In this document: positions 21,098-33,473 of the stretch, one piece after another
Numbering within the stretch: the first letter of the stretch is position 1
Layout: the number at the start of each line of letters is the position of its first letter
DNA from: Ephemerocybe angulata
Taxonomy: Eukaryota > Basidiomycota > Agaricomycetes > Agaricales > Psathyrellaceae
Assembly (NCBI GenBank): GCA_013368325.1
Contig: JAACJK010000219.1
Span: 1,178,001-1,242,000, forward strand
Direction of reading: 5' to 3'
Length of the DNA: 64,000 bases
Made by a program: the position numbers and the translations under genes
Notes under the pieces: model-generated
What the model saw: only the letters and a program-made list of their open reading frames with translations
The model's database searches: none
What the model was told of the DNA's origin: nothing

Positions 21098-24000
21098 CTA
21101 CTTCTCAGCGAGATCTGAAATCGACCTTGGTCGGTCGGAATCCTCCTCGTAATATGAACTCTCTCGAGACCTGCTCGCCCGCACAGGTTGGGCCTCAACT
21201 GGTTGCGCGAGCGCCTCGCGGAGCTTGACCGTCGCTTGCCGTTGGACCTATGCATACCAATCATCAGCGCTCAGTTTCCGAGGTCGAGAGAATAAGAAAA
21301 ACACACCTCCCCAGCAACCGTTTTTGTTACCTGGAGTAACGGGCCTGTCAGTCCGAGCTGAATGATCATGTACCTAATCATCGCGGTCAGCGTGAGTCGC
21401 AGCATGCTCCGCAAGTACAAGGTCACTTACGCCGCGGCTGCTCCCACCAGCAGGAAGGTAAAGTAGAGAGGGTTGAAAAGCACTGCCATGGCCTCATTCC
21501 ACCCGAGCACGACAAGGACCCCGTACATCCAGTAAGGAATCTGTGCAATGCTGGAAACTGTGCTCCTCTTCGCTTCCACAAAGTAGGCGTCAGCATCCTT
21601 CCTGAACTTGTTGATCAAGTCCAGGCTTTTCGTCTCCGAGAGAACAACTAAAGAAGATGCAAACTCAAATTCTTCGTTGGCGAGATCATCCGAGGAATCA
21701 TCGTCAAGAATGAATTCCAAGGATGGGTCAGAGGGTTTGATGCGCGAATACAATGGTACAAGCTCTAGAGTCTGTCCAGATTCTGTTAGAGTTCGCTCGC
21801 AAAACAATAGTAACGACATTGCCCACCTGCTCCTTCGCTTTCACGAACGCGCCATCGATGTCATCTTCCGGCTTCCAAACCCGAGGAACACCTTGCTCGT
21901 CATATCGGAACTGCTCTTCGAAGTGGCCTCTCAGCTTGCCGAGCAAGACTTGGTCAGCGGTTTGCTCCTCAATCTTGCCGCGCAGGACAATCCAGGAGCG
22001 CTTCCTTAATGCGGCAAGGGCAGCAGTGTTTTCCTCCTCCGTGCAGTTAAAGCCTATTCCCGTGTAAGTGACATGTGTTAAGGAACGGAACAAAATAATG
22101 AAAACGCTCACTCTTTGCCTTTGCAAGGTAGGTCGCTTCGGCCTTCGCCAAGACTTCCTTGAAGGTCTTCAAGACACCATCCCACATGACGGTGGATGGC
22201 TTAGAGAGTTGAATTTCCACTGGTTCAGAAATGAGTTTCTTGACGTTTCGCTAAAGTAGGTCGGCAACGGATGAGTTACTTTGTAACTCCAGTAGAATTA
22301 CGAGGAACATACCTCGATCTGGTTGATCATCTTCTTCGTCTCATCCTTTCTGCACTGGTCCGCAATACCCCTCGTCTCTTCCTTAATGACCTCCAGCTCT
22401 TCTTCCCAGTTCCAATCGGTATCTTCTATCAACGCCTCTTTCGCCACACTGGTAAAAGTCTCTTCGCAATTCTTAGTTGCCTTCGTAACGACATCGCCGA
22501 AACTGTAGTCATCGCCTTTCAACCCGTCAAGAAGTTCCTTCTTGAAGGTAACGAGGCAACTCTTATGAGCGTTCTTGAGTTGGCCAAGGAAAAGGGGGGA
22601 GAGAGTTGAATCGATGACGGAGATGAGGTCTCCGCGTTTCCTGGTATAAACCCCCTTGTGGTATCGAGAGGCGTCACGGTCGTATCGTGCTATAATATGA
22701 TGAGAAATGCGGCAACGATCTAGAAGGCTGCCACTTACTCAATGCCTGTGTTCTCCAGTTCTTCATTAAAGCACCAAGCCCTTCGACGACCCGCCCCGAT
22801 TCAATGGGGCGCTTCTGAGACTTGGCTTGCTCATTGAATTCCGCAAGGGCACCAGCCGAGATTTCGTCGCAACGGAATTGCGCCAACAACTCTTGTTGCG
22901 TTGGCAAGTCGAGGTCCTTGTTGGTTTGGACTTGTTCCTGGAAGCATAGACAGGGTATCAGCGCCTATTTCGCGCAATTGATACCGAGGGAAAGTGACGT
23001 ACCCAGATGTTGGACATGTACATGGCAACACCGTCAGCAGGAATCCGTTTGTGGTACTGCGGCTTGAAGACATAACCCGGGTCGCTCTTGTCGGTGAACC
23101 TTTTGCGCAGTGTCTTCACGTCTGCTTCAAACTTGTCGGGAACGAGGATCTTGTGCGGGAGAGTAGTAAAGGCCAAGTCGAAGTAGTCCGAGAGTTGGCG
23201 ATCTTTCAATTCATCTGGTTTGCTGAGGGTATCCCATATTCTGTTGAGGTCGGCAATGAGGGTGGCTTGGAGATTAGCCAGAGGTGTTGCGCCGACATGG
23301 TCACGAATTACGAAGAGAAGGAGTGTGCGAGACCTGCCGAGGGAAATACGTCAGAGTTGAGTAGGCCAGCTGGGTTCTATAACTTGCCCGTCAAGTGTCT
23401 TCTTTCCGAATAGACCGAGGTTGACCTCGAATACGGTCTTGAGAAGGCTCATATTCGCACCCTGGTACAAACCGACTTGATGCTCCCACATATTCACAAT
23501 AAGTACTTCTGACGAAGCGAGGGAGAAAAGGGCGGATTTCCTCTCGAAGTCCTGGAGGTACAATCAATGAGAGTTCGATGGACGTATGAGAAGATGCACT
23601 TGCCTGGTCCTCGCCACGTTCCCGGCCATCCGTTCCCTCCACGTCCATGACCATGGCGCTCATGTCCTTGCCTCTGCACATCCAAATACCTGATAACGCT
23701 CAGCATGCAGACCCTCCAAGTTGCAAGGAATATGTACCTTTCGTAGTTTGCTGTCGCCGCGTCTCGTCCATGACGTCAAAAGTCGTCCCGAAGAGTCGAT
23801 TAAGTAGAGTACCTGCAACAGCGGTCTAGCCACAGAAGCTGCTAACTGAGCAGACAGCACTCACTTTTTCCAGTAGACTGTGAACCGAACACAGCTACAA
23901 TGTTATAATTGAAGCCCGAATCTCTCAGCCCCCATCGTTCTATTTGCCCTGAAAGTTCGGAGCTGCAGCGGGGTGTTCGTCAGGGTTTGTGGCTCCATAC

Positions 24001-24122
24001 GAGCGCGCAACCTACGTGAAGGTCTTATCCTCGTTGACGACCTGTACGCGCTCAGTGCTGGCGTTGGTCGAGGCTTGTACGGTCTGTTGGGCGTGCCCGT
24101 TGATTCCCTGTGCGCTGGCCAT
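21098..24122 (-). CDS. SEY1: Dynamin-like ER fusion GTPase SEY1 (atlastin/RHD3 family)
   Basis: About a dozen exons run from ATG 24122 ([16 protein letters not shown]) to TAG 21100-21098. The GTPase domain is complete: P-loop [20 protein letters not shown] (its GKS codon is split by an intron), switch/G2 [21 protein letters not shown]3 [15 protein letters not shown], and the LFVIRDHVG guanine-recognition block. A long helical bundle follows. Near the C-terminus are two close membrane segments ([29 protein letters not shown]) and then a short basic cytosolic tail. These proteins sit in the endoplasmic reticulum and fuse ER tubules into three-way junctions. The order of domains and the size of roughly 800 residues fit yeast Sey1. 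Confidence 0.95.
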
Positions 24123-24941
24123 TGCAATGTTGTCAAAAGTTGAGTGGTGTCTCGCTGGATTCGGAAATGGTGATGATGGTCGTGTCGTGGGAGTTGGTCC
24201 GACACTCAGGGTGCTCGCTCTATTTAGCCAAGAATCGTTCGTTGCGGTATAAGACCTCGAAGGTTGGATATAAAACGGTGAAGTCGTTGGGGTTGATGGA
24301 GGTTGAAGGCAACTAGTACTTCGTTATGATATCGTTGGCTCGCTGAGTTCGCCACGTGGTTTCCACCATCATGCGCGCAGCTCTGCACCGGAGTCGCCCC
24401 TATTTCATGTCCTCTTCCCTTCCACCACTGTCCATACTCGTGTATTGTGCAATGCAAAGCAAGCAGGCCAAATATGGGACTAGGAATGCAGATAGGCATG
24501 CTATCCTCCAGGCTTGTTAGGCGTGTACTCGAGTATCACTCGAGGACTTGCAAGTCGGACGCGCTCTACAAACACCGATTATGAACAGCTGTCTTCCTGT
24601 TCAAAAACAGCATACACCAACGTTCTCGACACGCGTCAAGAAGTTTCTCCAGCCCATTCGGAAAAACGATTATGCCCTCAGCAGTGTTGCTCAGTGGCGG
24701 CCCTCCAATGGTTGACCGGAGCGAGCAGGAAGGAGATTGTATTGGTTCTTCTTGATCATGGATGCCGTGAACATGGGGAATCCTTGGAAAATAGGGCGTC
24801 TCTGTCACTATATTACTTGAGGGACATGGAAGAAAGGGTTGGATTTACCACCATCTAGCCTCTCAGGTTGTGAAGGCCAGCATTCCAGCGGTACCTTCAC
24901 CTCCAGGTTCCCCTCAAGCGTCCTATACCGGTGATACTGCC
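24123..24941. other. Divergent promoter region between SEY1 and acetoacetyl-CoA synthetase
   Basis: No coding exon is supported in these 819 bases. A plus-strand GATATAAAAC lies near 24267 but is more than 600 bases from the next start. A CCAAT is seen near 24706 and a GCCCCTATTT near 24391. Confidence 0.5.
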
Positions 24942-27765
24942 ATGGACTACTTCGCACAGTCCCGCCTATTGTGGACTCCTCCCAGTCGCAGCGCGAACCA
25001 GACTGCTGTCGAGAAGCTGCGTCGAGATATCAATCGCAAGCATGGCTTGAAACTAGGTGCGTCAACTTACTGCAGCGCTCGTCGATTCCATACGAACTAA
25101 AGACTCTCGAATAGCAAACTATGCAGATCTCCACAAGTATTCGGTGGAGAACTACATGTTCTGGCTGGATTTGGCACAACATCTACGAATCATATTCTCT
25201 GTGCCTCCTGACCCTGTAAGTCATGCTAATGGCGAATGTAACGATCCCACTGACAGTCCCGCAGAGCCGTCTATTTGAGCCGGGGCGCTTCCCAGAGGTC
25301 CCACTTTGGTTCCCCGGCGCCAAATTCAATTACGCCGAGAACCTTCTACGTCGACGAGACGACAGTATCGCTATCATTGAAGCAAATGAGAACCAGGTTA
25401 TCACTAACTATAGCTACCGCCAGCTATATGAGAAGGTTGAGGTGCTCGCCGCAGCCCTGCGAGCTAATGGCCTTCAAGTGGGCGACCGTGTTGCAGGTAT
25501 GTCGATCCGACAGTGGTCGCGTCAGCCTTATCGGTATTGAGAAAAGCAATTTTCTTCTAGGAATCGTGTCCAACACCCTGAACGCCGTTGTCACCGCATT
25601 GGCTGTTGCCAGTCTTGGTGGAATGTTCTCATCCACGGCCACCGATATGGGTACTCAGGTAAGGGCGGAGAAGCTTGCTCCTTCGACTTCCACACGATTG
25701 TCGGTCGACATATCAGAACTAAGCGTTGCACATAGGGTATCTTGGACCGATACATGCAAATCAAACCGAAGTTTATCGTTGCCGATACGGAAGTGCAGTA
25801 CGCAGGCAAAGTAATAAACCTGTTGCCCAAAATCCACGAGGTAGTCCAAGCTCTATCGGGACAGGGTCTGAAGAAAGCCATACTATTCCCGAGTCGCGTT
25901 TCAGGGAAGGAGTTGACGTTGCCAGATCTGGCTCTGACGTATGATTCTCCTCTATTCCTTTAAATATTTACGCTAATTGCCTCCCCAGAACCACGTTGTC
26001 AGCCTTCCTGAGAACTGGGGACGGCAGGCCTTTGAAGTTTGAACCTCTGCCGTTCTGTCAACCTTTGTTTATTCTGTATAGCTCTGGAACCTCTGGAAAG
26101 CCGAAATGCATTGTGCACACAGCCGGGGTATGGCCTCACTTGTCTTGCGCTCCATCCCACAAACTCAACGCACTCCTCTTCTCAGGGCGTTCTTATCCAA
26201 ACGATGAAAGGGTTGAAGCTCGAGAAGGACTTGATTCCAGACGACGTATACTTTCAGTACACCACTGTAAGTCATCAACGTGTCCTTCGCCTGAACTTCG
26301 GCGACATGGACTAACGCTCGACTTCTGGGTTCTTCGGTGATTAGACTGGTTGGATGATGTGGACCATGATGCTGTCAGGGATCGCTTGCGAAGCCCGGAC
26401 CATTCTCTACGATGGATCACCGTTCTACCCCAACCTTCCGACGTACCTCAGGTTTATCAATGACCAAGGGTGAGTTGCCGCCAAAGATCGAAGCCGTTCT
26501 GTGAGATGACATTGTGTTAACATCAACCCTTCAAGTGTCGCAATTCTCAGTACGAGCCCGCGCTTCTTGTCGGAGATCCAAGGAAGCGGTGTCGATCCGC
26601 GTATGTCTAGTCGATACAAGTCCCTTCTAACCTACGCTGACGAGGTATCTACAGTGAAGATCGGCTCATTTGAATCCTTGAAGACGATGGCAGTGGGTGG
26701 CGCTGTGCTCACCCCTGCAATGTTCGAGTGGACACACAAAGCATTTGGGAGTAACTTCTACCTCGCCTCGATCTGTGGTGGGACGGATGTGTGTGCATCG
26801 TGTACGTAGAGCTTTCTCTTGGGCTATCGGAGAGTACTCACAAATCGTACCTAAAGTCGTATGTGGGTCTCCTGCTTTGCCTACCTATGCCGGTGGTGAG
26901 TATTGGTGCATGTTCCTTCGAAGGTGGCACTTATATCATCTCTTACAGAGATGCAATGCAAAGCTTTGGGTATGAAGGTGGAGATCTTCGACCCGGCTGG
27001 CAACAACATCGAGAATACCGGCCAATCTGGTGAACTCGTCACAACACGCTATCATCCATCATTCCCTGTTGGATTCTGGGGAGATGATGACGGGAAGAAG
27101 TTCCGCGAAGCCTACTTCGATATGTACCCTGGAATCTGGCGACAAGGGGATTTCCTCGTAAAGAACCCCAAGACCACTGGTCTCATGGTTCTGGGACGAA
27201 GGTAAGGGCATCAGTCATATTCCGGCAATAGATTTATTTCACTGACCAGCTTCTAGTGATGGTGTCTTGAACCCAAGTGGTGTACGCTTTGGCTCCGCGG
27301 AGATTTACTCGGTCTTGGAAGAATTCGCGAAAAGCATCGACGACTCGATTTGCGTAGGCCAACGACGCAAACAGGATAGAGACGAGAGGGTCCTCTTGTT
27401 CCTGAAGATGCGGGAAGGTCACAAGCTTACCCCATCTTTACTCTCTAAAATTCGAACTGCTATCCGCACGAGGCTGAGTGCACGACACGTCCCTGCCTTC
27501 ATCTTCGAAGTCTCTGAAATCCCGGTGCGTTCAGTTCGCTTATATCTTCATTACTGTATGCCTACTGACGGTTTGGATCCCTCAGTACACTGTCAATGGG
27601 AAGAAGATTGAGATTGCAGTGAAACAGATTGTGTCCGGATCGACGATGCAGCCGAGCGGAACTGTCGCCAACCCCGATTCCCTCAAGCTCTACTACAAAT
27701 TCCAAGAGATCGAGCGCTTCGCGAACACGATTGCGGCAAGGGCCACCAAGAAGGCCAAGTTGTAG
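24942..27765 (+). CDS. Acetoacetyl-CoA synthetase, copy 1
   Basis: A multi-exon gene from ATG 24942 (MDYFAQSRLLWTPPS) to TAG 27763-27765. Adenylate-forming enzyme motifs occur in order: LFILYSSGTSGKPKCIVH (phosphate loop), GWMMWTMMLSG, an ICGGTDVCAS block, IWRQGDF, GRSDGVLNPSGVRFG and the C-terminal NGKKIEIAVK with its catalytic-type Lys. The N-terminal NYADLHKYSVENYMFWLDL and WFPGAKFNYAENLL blocks are specific to acetoacetate-CoA ligases. The enzyme activates acetoacetate to acetoacetyl-CoA in the cytosol for sterol and fatty-acid synthesis or ketone use. A tiny exon (FVCGSPALPTYAG) lies between two short introns. No frame-breaking change seen. Confidence 0.93.
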
Positions 27766-28110
27766 ACCGCCTCTCGTTAGTATCGGTATCCTGTATGTCC
27801 TCTGAGTGTAGATAGCAGTTGCTTAGATTTGATTGCATGGGGCCAATAAATAGGGGTTGTATGATAGGGGCATTAGCTCAATCCGTCGCATCAACGCCGT
27901 GGCAAGCGCCCAGGCGTACTGTCGCGCCTTTGACTCGAACGCCCATGGTGATTCATTCTGTCAGTCTGGATTCTACCTCTGCAATAACCACCTTTGCTTC
28001 ATACAACCCGACTCTACCTTACGAGAGAAATGACAAGCCTTGCCTTCCGGATACTAAGCTGCCCGGATCATGGAAGCAATTCGAACCTTCGTAAAGCGGG
28101 GTAACGAACC

Positions 28111-31032
28111 ATGGAATCGCTCTCTTCCTTCCCTCCCTCCCAGTTTACAGGCCAATCCATCTCTGAATCTCAAGGACACACACATTCATACCGACAACGC
28201 GTTAGAATGGAACACGACTACTCCTCCCAATCGCGTCTGCTTTGGACACCTCCACAGGCCGACCACACATCCTTGGAAGTGTTTAGGAGGGATATCAACA
28301 GGAAGCATGGGCTCAATCTAGGTATGCATCGACGCCATCCTCGTAGGTACATCAAGCAAAGTTAACGTGGCGTTGTGCATAGCGAACTATCACGATCTAC
28401 ACAAGTACTCGGTCGAGAACTACACTTTCTGGCTTGACCTCTGGAACCATTTGCGCGTCATATCATCAGTGCCCCCAGATCCAGTATGTGTACTCCCCCA
28501 TGCATACCAGAAGACCAGCGAATCTAATCTCCTTCAGCTTCGACTCCTCGAAGATGGCCCCTTCCCTGAAGTTCCCCTGTGGTTTCCTGGGGCAAGGTTG
28601 AACTACGCAGAGAACCTACTGCATCGGAGAGATGACGGCGTGGCTATTGTCGCTGCTGGGGAAGATGGCAATGTTACGACCTATACGTTCAGAGAGCTCC
28701 GTGATCGCGTCCAGCAAATGGCAGCGGCGCTCAAGGCTAACGGTCTCGCGGTTGGCGACAGAGTAGCCGGTACGGGGCGCTTATTTACTCTGGAACACAG
28801 TTGACGAACTGGTACCTTCTAGCAATCGTTACGAACTCGATCAATGCTGTCGTTATTGCTTTGGCCGTTGCAAGTGTCGGCGGTGTCTTCTCAAGCACAG
28901 CGACTGACATGGGTACACAGGTGGGCGACTGTTCAACCTGATATAAATGCAGGGTTTAATTAATAGTACATATACAGGGTATTCTTGACAGATACACCCA
29001 GATCCAGCCGAAGTTTGTATTCGCTGAAACTGAGGTGTCATACAGTGGCAAAGTCATCGACCTCTTGGCGAAGGTCCGCGAGGTGGTTCAGGAATTACAG
29101 AGCCACGGTCTGCAGCAAGCTGTACTTCTTCCCAGTCGAGTGACAGGCAAGGATCTGACCCTGAACGACGTACACAAATGGTAAGCCCCTAGATGTACTT
29201 CCCTTCGAAGCTCGCTCACCTGTACACTCTAAGTTCGACCCTCTCGTCTTTCCTGAAGTCAGGGGACAACCGGCCTCTCATTTTTGCGCAGCTTCCGTTC
29301 AGCCAGCCCCTCTTTATTCTATATAGCTCTGGGACATCTGGAAAACCCAAGTGCATCATCCACACTGCTGGAGTAAGCGTCCAAACCAAAACACGGGCAT
29401 GTCATAACATGCTTACTTATACCTGCAGGGTGTTCTGCTTCAAACATGGAAAGAACTCAGGCTTGCTAGCAACCTTGGTCCGGATGACACGTACCTCCAG
29501 TACACAACGGTCAGTATTCATCTACAGCACCTACATATTTGGACTCTGAGATTTGGGGTTAGACCGGATGGATGATGTGGACACTGATGCTGAGTGGGCT
29601 AGCCTGTGGGGCTCGTGTAGTCCTTTACGACGGTTCGCCTTTTTATCCGAATGTTGAAATCTATCTCAAACTCGTTAGTGACCTGGGGTACGTTTCGATT
29701 CTATTCTTCCTGCTAAACCAGGGGTTCATTTGCTTTCCATAACAGAGTATCTGTACTCGGAACCAGCCCCAGGTTCCTTGCCGAGGTCCAAGGGAAAGGG
29801 TTGGATCCATGTATGCTTCTGTTCAAATCTACGAGAGCAAGAGTACTCAACCGTTGCTACTAGTGAAACTCGGGTCCTTCAAATCCCTTCGAGTATTGAT
29901 GTGTACTGGTGCGGTATTGACTCCACCGATGTTCGAGTGGGCCCAGCATGCCTTCGGGGGAGCGTTCCATCTCATATCCACTAGTGGAGGAACAGATATC
30001 TGTGCTTCGTGTGCGTCCAACTTACTCACTGGGTGGTAAACTTGCTGATACGGTCTCAACGCATCTCAGTCGTTACTGGCTGCTCCGTACAACCTGTGCA
30101 TTCTGGTGGTGAGTTTAAAGTAATGATTTCAACTCAATGAGCCGATGCTGATAATTTCTGTTGACTAGAGATACAATGCAAGTCCCTTGGGATGAAAGTC
30201 GAGGTGTTTGATCCCTCGGGAAATAACATCGAGCACACCGGGCAGCCCGGTGAACTGGTATGCACCCGTCCGCATGTTTCCCTTCCGCTTGGGTTCTGGG
30301 GAGACCACTCTGGGCAAAAGTTCAGGGATTCCTACTTTGGCATGTATCCAGGTGAAGCATTCTATAAAAATAGCGAAGCCCCATGCACCGATCTAATATT
30401 CCTTTAGGCATCTGGCGCCAAGGCGACTTTATTGTCGTTAACCCAAAGACCCGAGGGTTGATGATCCTGGGCCGGAGGTAGGTCAACCACAACTCTGGTT
30501 GAGCTATGTTCCTTCCGTGGCTCACCCACCTCTGCAGCGATGGCGTCTTGAATCCCAGTGGCGTCCGCTTTGGCTCCGGGGAAATCTACACCGTTCTCGA
30601 GGAATTCTCCAAGAGCCTTGACGACTCACTTTGCGTCGGGCAGCGTCGGGCACATGATAAAGACGAGCGTGTTCTTCTCTTCCTCAAAATGCGACCGGGG
30701 CACAAAATGACCCCGGAGCTGCTTGCCCAAATTCGCGGCTCTATTCGCAAGAGCCTCAGTGCGCGTCACGTCCCATCGTATATCTTCGAAATCGAGGACA
30801 TTCCCGTAAGTCGTTTCCATCTCTAAACTCAAGATTACTCATATAAATTTTACTCTTTACGCCGTTGCAGTATACCGTTAATGGGAAGAAAATAGAAATT
30901 GCGGTGAAACAGATTGTATCCGGCTCGAACCTGCAACCGAGTGGGACAGTTGCCAACCCGGAGTCTCTCAAGCTGTATTACAAATACCGAGATATTGAGA
31001 AGGTTCTGGGGGTTGATAGGGCTAAGCTCTAG
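28111..31032 (+). CDS. Acetoacetyl-CoA synthetase, copy 2 (tandem paralog)
   Basis: Same exon layout and domain order as the gene just upstream, ending at TAG 31030-31032. Two starts are possible: 28111 (MESLSSFPPSQF) or 28207 (MEHDYSSQSRLLW), which lines up with the first copy. Motifs retained are LFILYSSGTSGKPKCIIH, GWMMWTLMLSG, STSGGTDICAS, IWRQGDF, GRSDGVLNPSGVRFG and NGKKIEIAVK. Every splice junction I checked keeps frame, so this is a working-looking gene and not a decayed copy. The two coding regions lie 345 bases apart in the same orientation. The amino-acid differences are spread along the length, arguing for an old or fast-diverging duplication. The C-terminus lacks the TKKAKL ending of copy 1. 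Confidence 0.92.
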
Positions 31033-33299
31033 GTGAAGGCGCCCGTAGGTTTACTTTTGATCGAATCATAACATCACCTCACCGAGGCGCTTTTCCAGAA
31101 TTGGTTGCTTTGTGCTGCACGAGTCACCTTTTGATGGTGTGTGTCCCGATCAGGAAGGGTGGCTTCCTGATGAGGAAAAGTAGACAGCCCGAATGGTGGC
31201 CAGGTTAACGAGTGCGACACTGGTTTAAAGAGCGTTGCATTCAGAAAAGCATCACACATGCCAGTTGGCCACGAGCATCGCAACCCCTACCCAAATGAAT
31301 GGTAGATAATAGACCCAGAATATCAGGAGCCATCTAGGCTGCCGTGCTTCGATTCGGGCATTGATGAAGCTGAACGCGAGACTCATCAACAGGCGCTGCG
31401 CGGTAGGCCGATGCGGGTACAGTAAGGGCGCAGCCATACTAGATCAGAGGCAGAAGAAGGTACCTTTTCAGACCTTTCCCCGAGGTTTTCGCCGACCGAT
31501 AGATCTTAACGGAAGGAGATTACGAGGGTCGTCTCATCAGCCCGAACTTACTGAATCGTATTATGATTGCTGCCGTATACTTACAAACGTATACAAAATG
31601 CTCAGATGAGTGCGGCTGTGGGTGACACTGCGGAAGGTCGCCTAGTACTTGAACGGTGAGTAAGACAGCGGTCGAAATAACTTGAAGGGTATCGTTATGG
31701 CCTGAAACAAAAGCGCCTGGCGTGCGGCTCAGGATGGCCCCGTCCCGAAGCTGAGAATGCGTCAAGGCCCCGGAGCTCGGTGGAAGGCTCCAGAGTTGGC
31801 GCCACCGAGACCATGATGGGCGCAATTTCGATGAGTAGGGCACTAGATATTACAAACCACCGCACCCCGACTCGTAGTGGCACAATACAGATATAATGAC
31901 CGCAGGCTAAGCGGGCGGGATGCCAATATTTAGTGGAGACAGAAAGTCTCAATAGACGCCTGGCCCGAAAGAGGGGAAGGGGCCAGAACTAACTCCTCTC
32001 GACGTACCGCCTGCCTGGTCTTACGCCGGTTTTGCACGCCGGCTCTTCTCTCCGATCGAGTAATACCAAGTGTGCTAAGTCTAGTATAGTATGGCTCATT
32101 AAGGGGCGCAGGGATGCGAAAGGATATTATAAATAACTACGCACGAGATGGACTCGTGTTCGTGACAGAGACTCTCGGCCTACTTATTTCACAGTCACCA
32201 AAAGCGTAGTGTCGTCGTGAGAATGACCTTCGAGCGGCGGTTGGCCAGCCCTTCCTTCGGAGCGATCTCAAAGATAACAAGAGAAGGCTCCAACTCCAGG
32301 GAGATAGATAGGATCCGAGCTCACAAAGAGCAAGGTAGATATACCTGTTGGGCATTAGAGGGAAAACTGTGATTCTAAATGCAACTTTCGGACTGCCAGT
32401 GAGGGGTCACTGTGCTCTGTGGTTTTTACTCGAGTTAGATTGTCCACGGAACAGGGGATAAACAAAGGTCCCCAGAATTCTCCCATAGGGCATTCCAGAT
32501 GAGTGATTACAACCCAAGAATATCCGGAGGCTGATACAGGCAACAAACTCCCTACTTAGCCACAATCGATACAACGAGGCTGATCTAGCCTGTGGCGCTG
32601 TACACGTGAATTTTCGGTGCTGCGAGACGCGGGTGAAAGAACTCGGAAGAAGGGGGAACAGGTGAGTGTCGTTATTATTACTCTGGGCTCCCCGCGATCG
32701 ATCTGGTTCTCTGGATGTCCGTATCAGCCACCGCGTCTCTTTCAGCAATCCGGGGGGTTGAGCCCGAGCTTGTAGGGCTGACCTGATTTAATAATGGGCC
32801 ATGGCTACAGATCGAGTATAATCGTGTCATCTTGGAGCGCTGGGAATAGATCACTAAACAAATAGTAACATACCACTATGCGGCGAAGGTCGAAAAGCGA
32901 AGCTGTCCCAAGGCAAAAAGATACCGTCATTTGGTCAACCGCATCCGTGGATGCCCGTCAAAAGTTAATATCAGCGACAAAGATGGATTGCTGCACTGCA
33001 GTTTCATGTCAAAAGCATGTAGGCACAACCACGCGACTCGCGTGGCAAGGCAGCGGACATATTTGAAGGCAGTATGTATGTCATTGTGGTCGATCATCTA
33101 CGAGGCTGCCATCGGTGATTTTGATTGACGTCCACTGGTGGGCGACTGGACGCGGGGGGTCGAGGCTCACAGACGAGACCGGTGCGCGCGATACATACGT
33201 GAAGTATTGGCTGCCGGCACCTTGGTGGTAGAAAACTAGCGAAAACTCAAGGCGGTCGGACCGATGAGCTACCCTGAAGGAGTAAGGGACACTCACAGC
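31033..33299. other. Gene-poor stretch; one short hydrophobic ORF
   Basis: I find no complete gene. On the minus strand, 31437-31261 starts with ATG and encodes 61 residues with a strong hydrophobic end (WLLIFWVYYLPFIWVGVAML). Around 31890-31700 a frame contains RWFVISSALLIEIAPIMVSV. These might be pieces of a decayed or poorly resolved multi-exon membrane protein gene, but no splice model joins them convincingly. No repeat unit, terminal inverted repeat or transposase was recognised. Confidence 0.35.
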
Positions 33300-33331
33300 C
33301 ACGTGGAAGTGCACGTGTGATCCCACACGTG
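33300..33331 (+). promoter_or_regulatory. Three CACGTG E-boxes in 32 bases
   Basis: CACGTG occurs at 33300-33305, 33312-33317 and 33326-33331. The last two are embedded in a direct repeat of CACGTGTGAT. They lie about 145-175 bases upstream of the start of the large gene at 33474. CACGTG is the palindromic core for bHLH factors such as Cbf1-, Pho4- or SREBP-type proteins. Which factor would act here is unknown. Confidence 0.6.
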
Positions 33332-33473
33332 TGATTGCGATCGATACACCTTGTTCTCGAATAGGCAGTGGGATTGATTGTCACGGTCACAAATGCGGGG
33401 TGACAGGAGGCCTTCTGGTTGCTGAGGCCTTTCGTCTGGCAGTTCGAGGCCATTTCCTTCCGTCGCCGCCAAC

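Noticed and set aside
28111..31032. Second acetoacetyl-CoA synthetase as a pseudogene
   Set aside because: Frame is kept across the junctions checked, and catalytic motifs including the C-terminal Lys are present.
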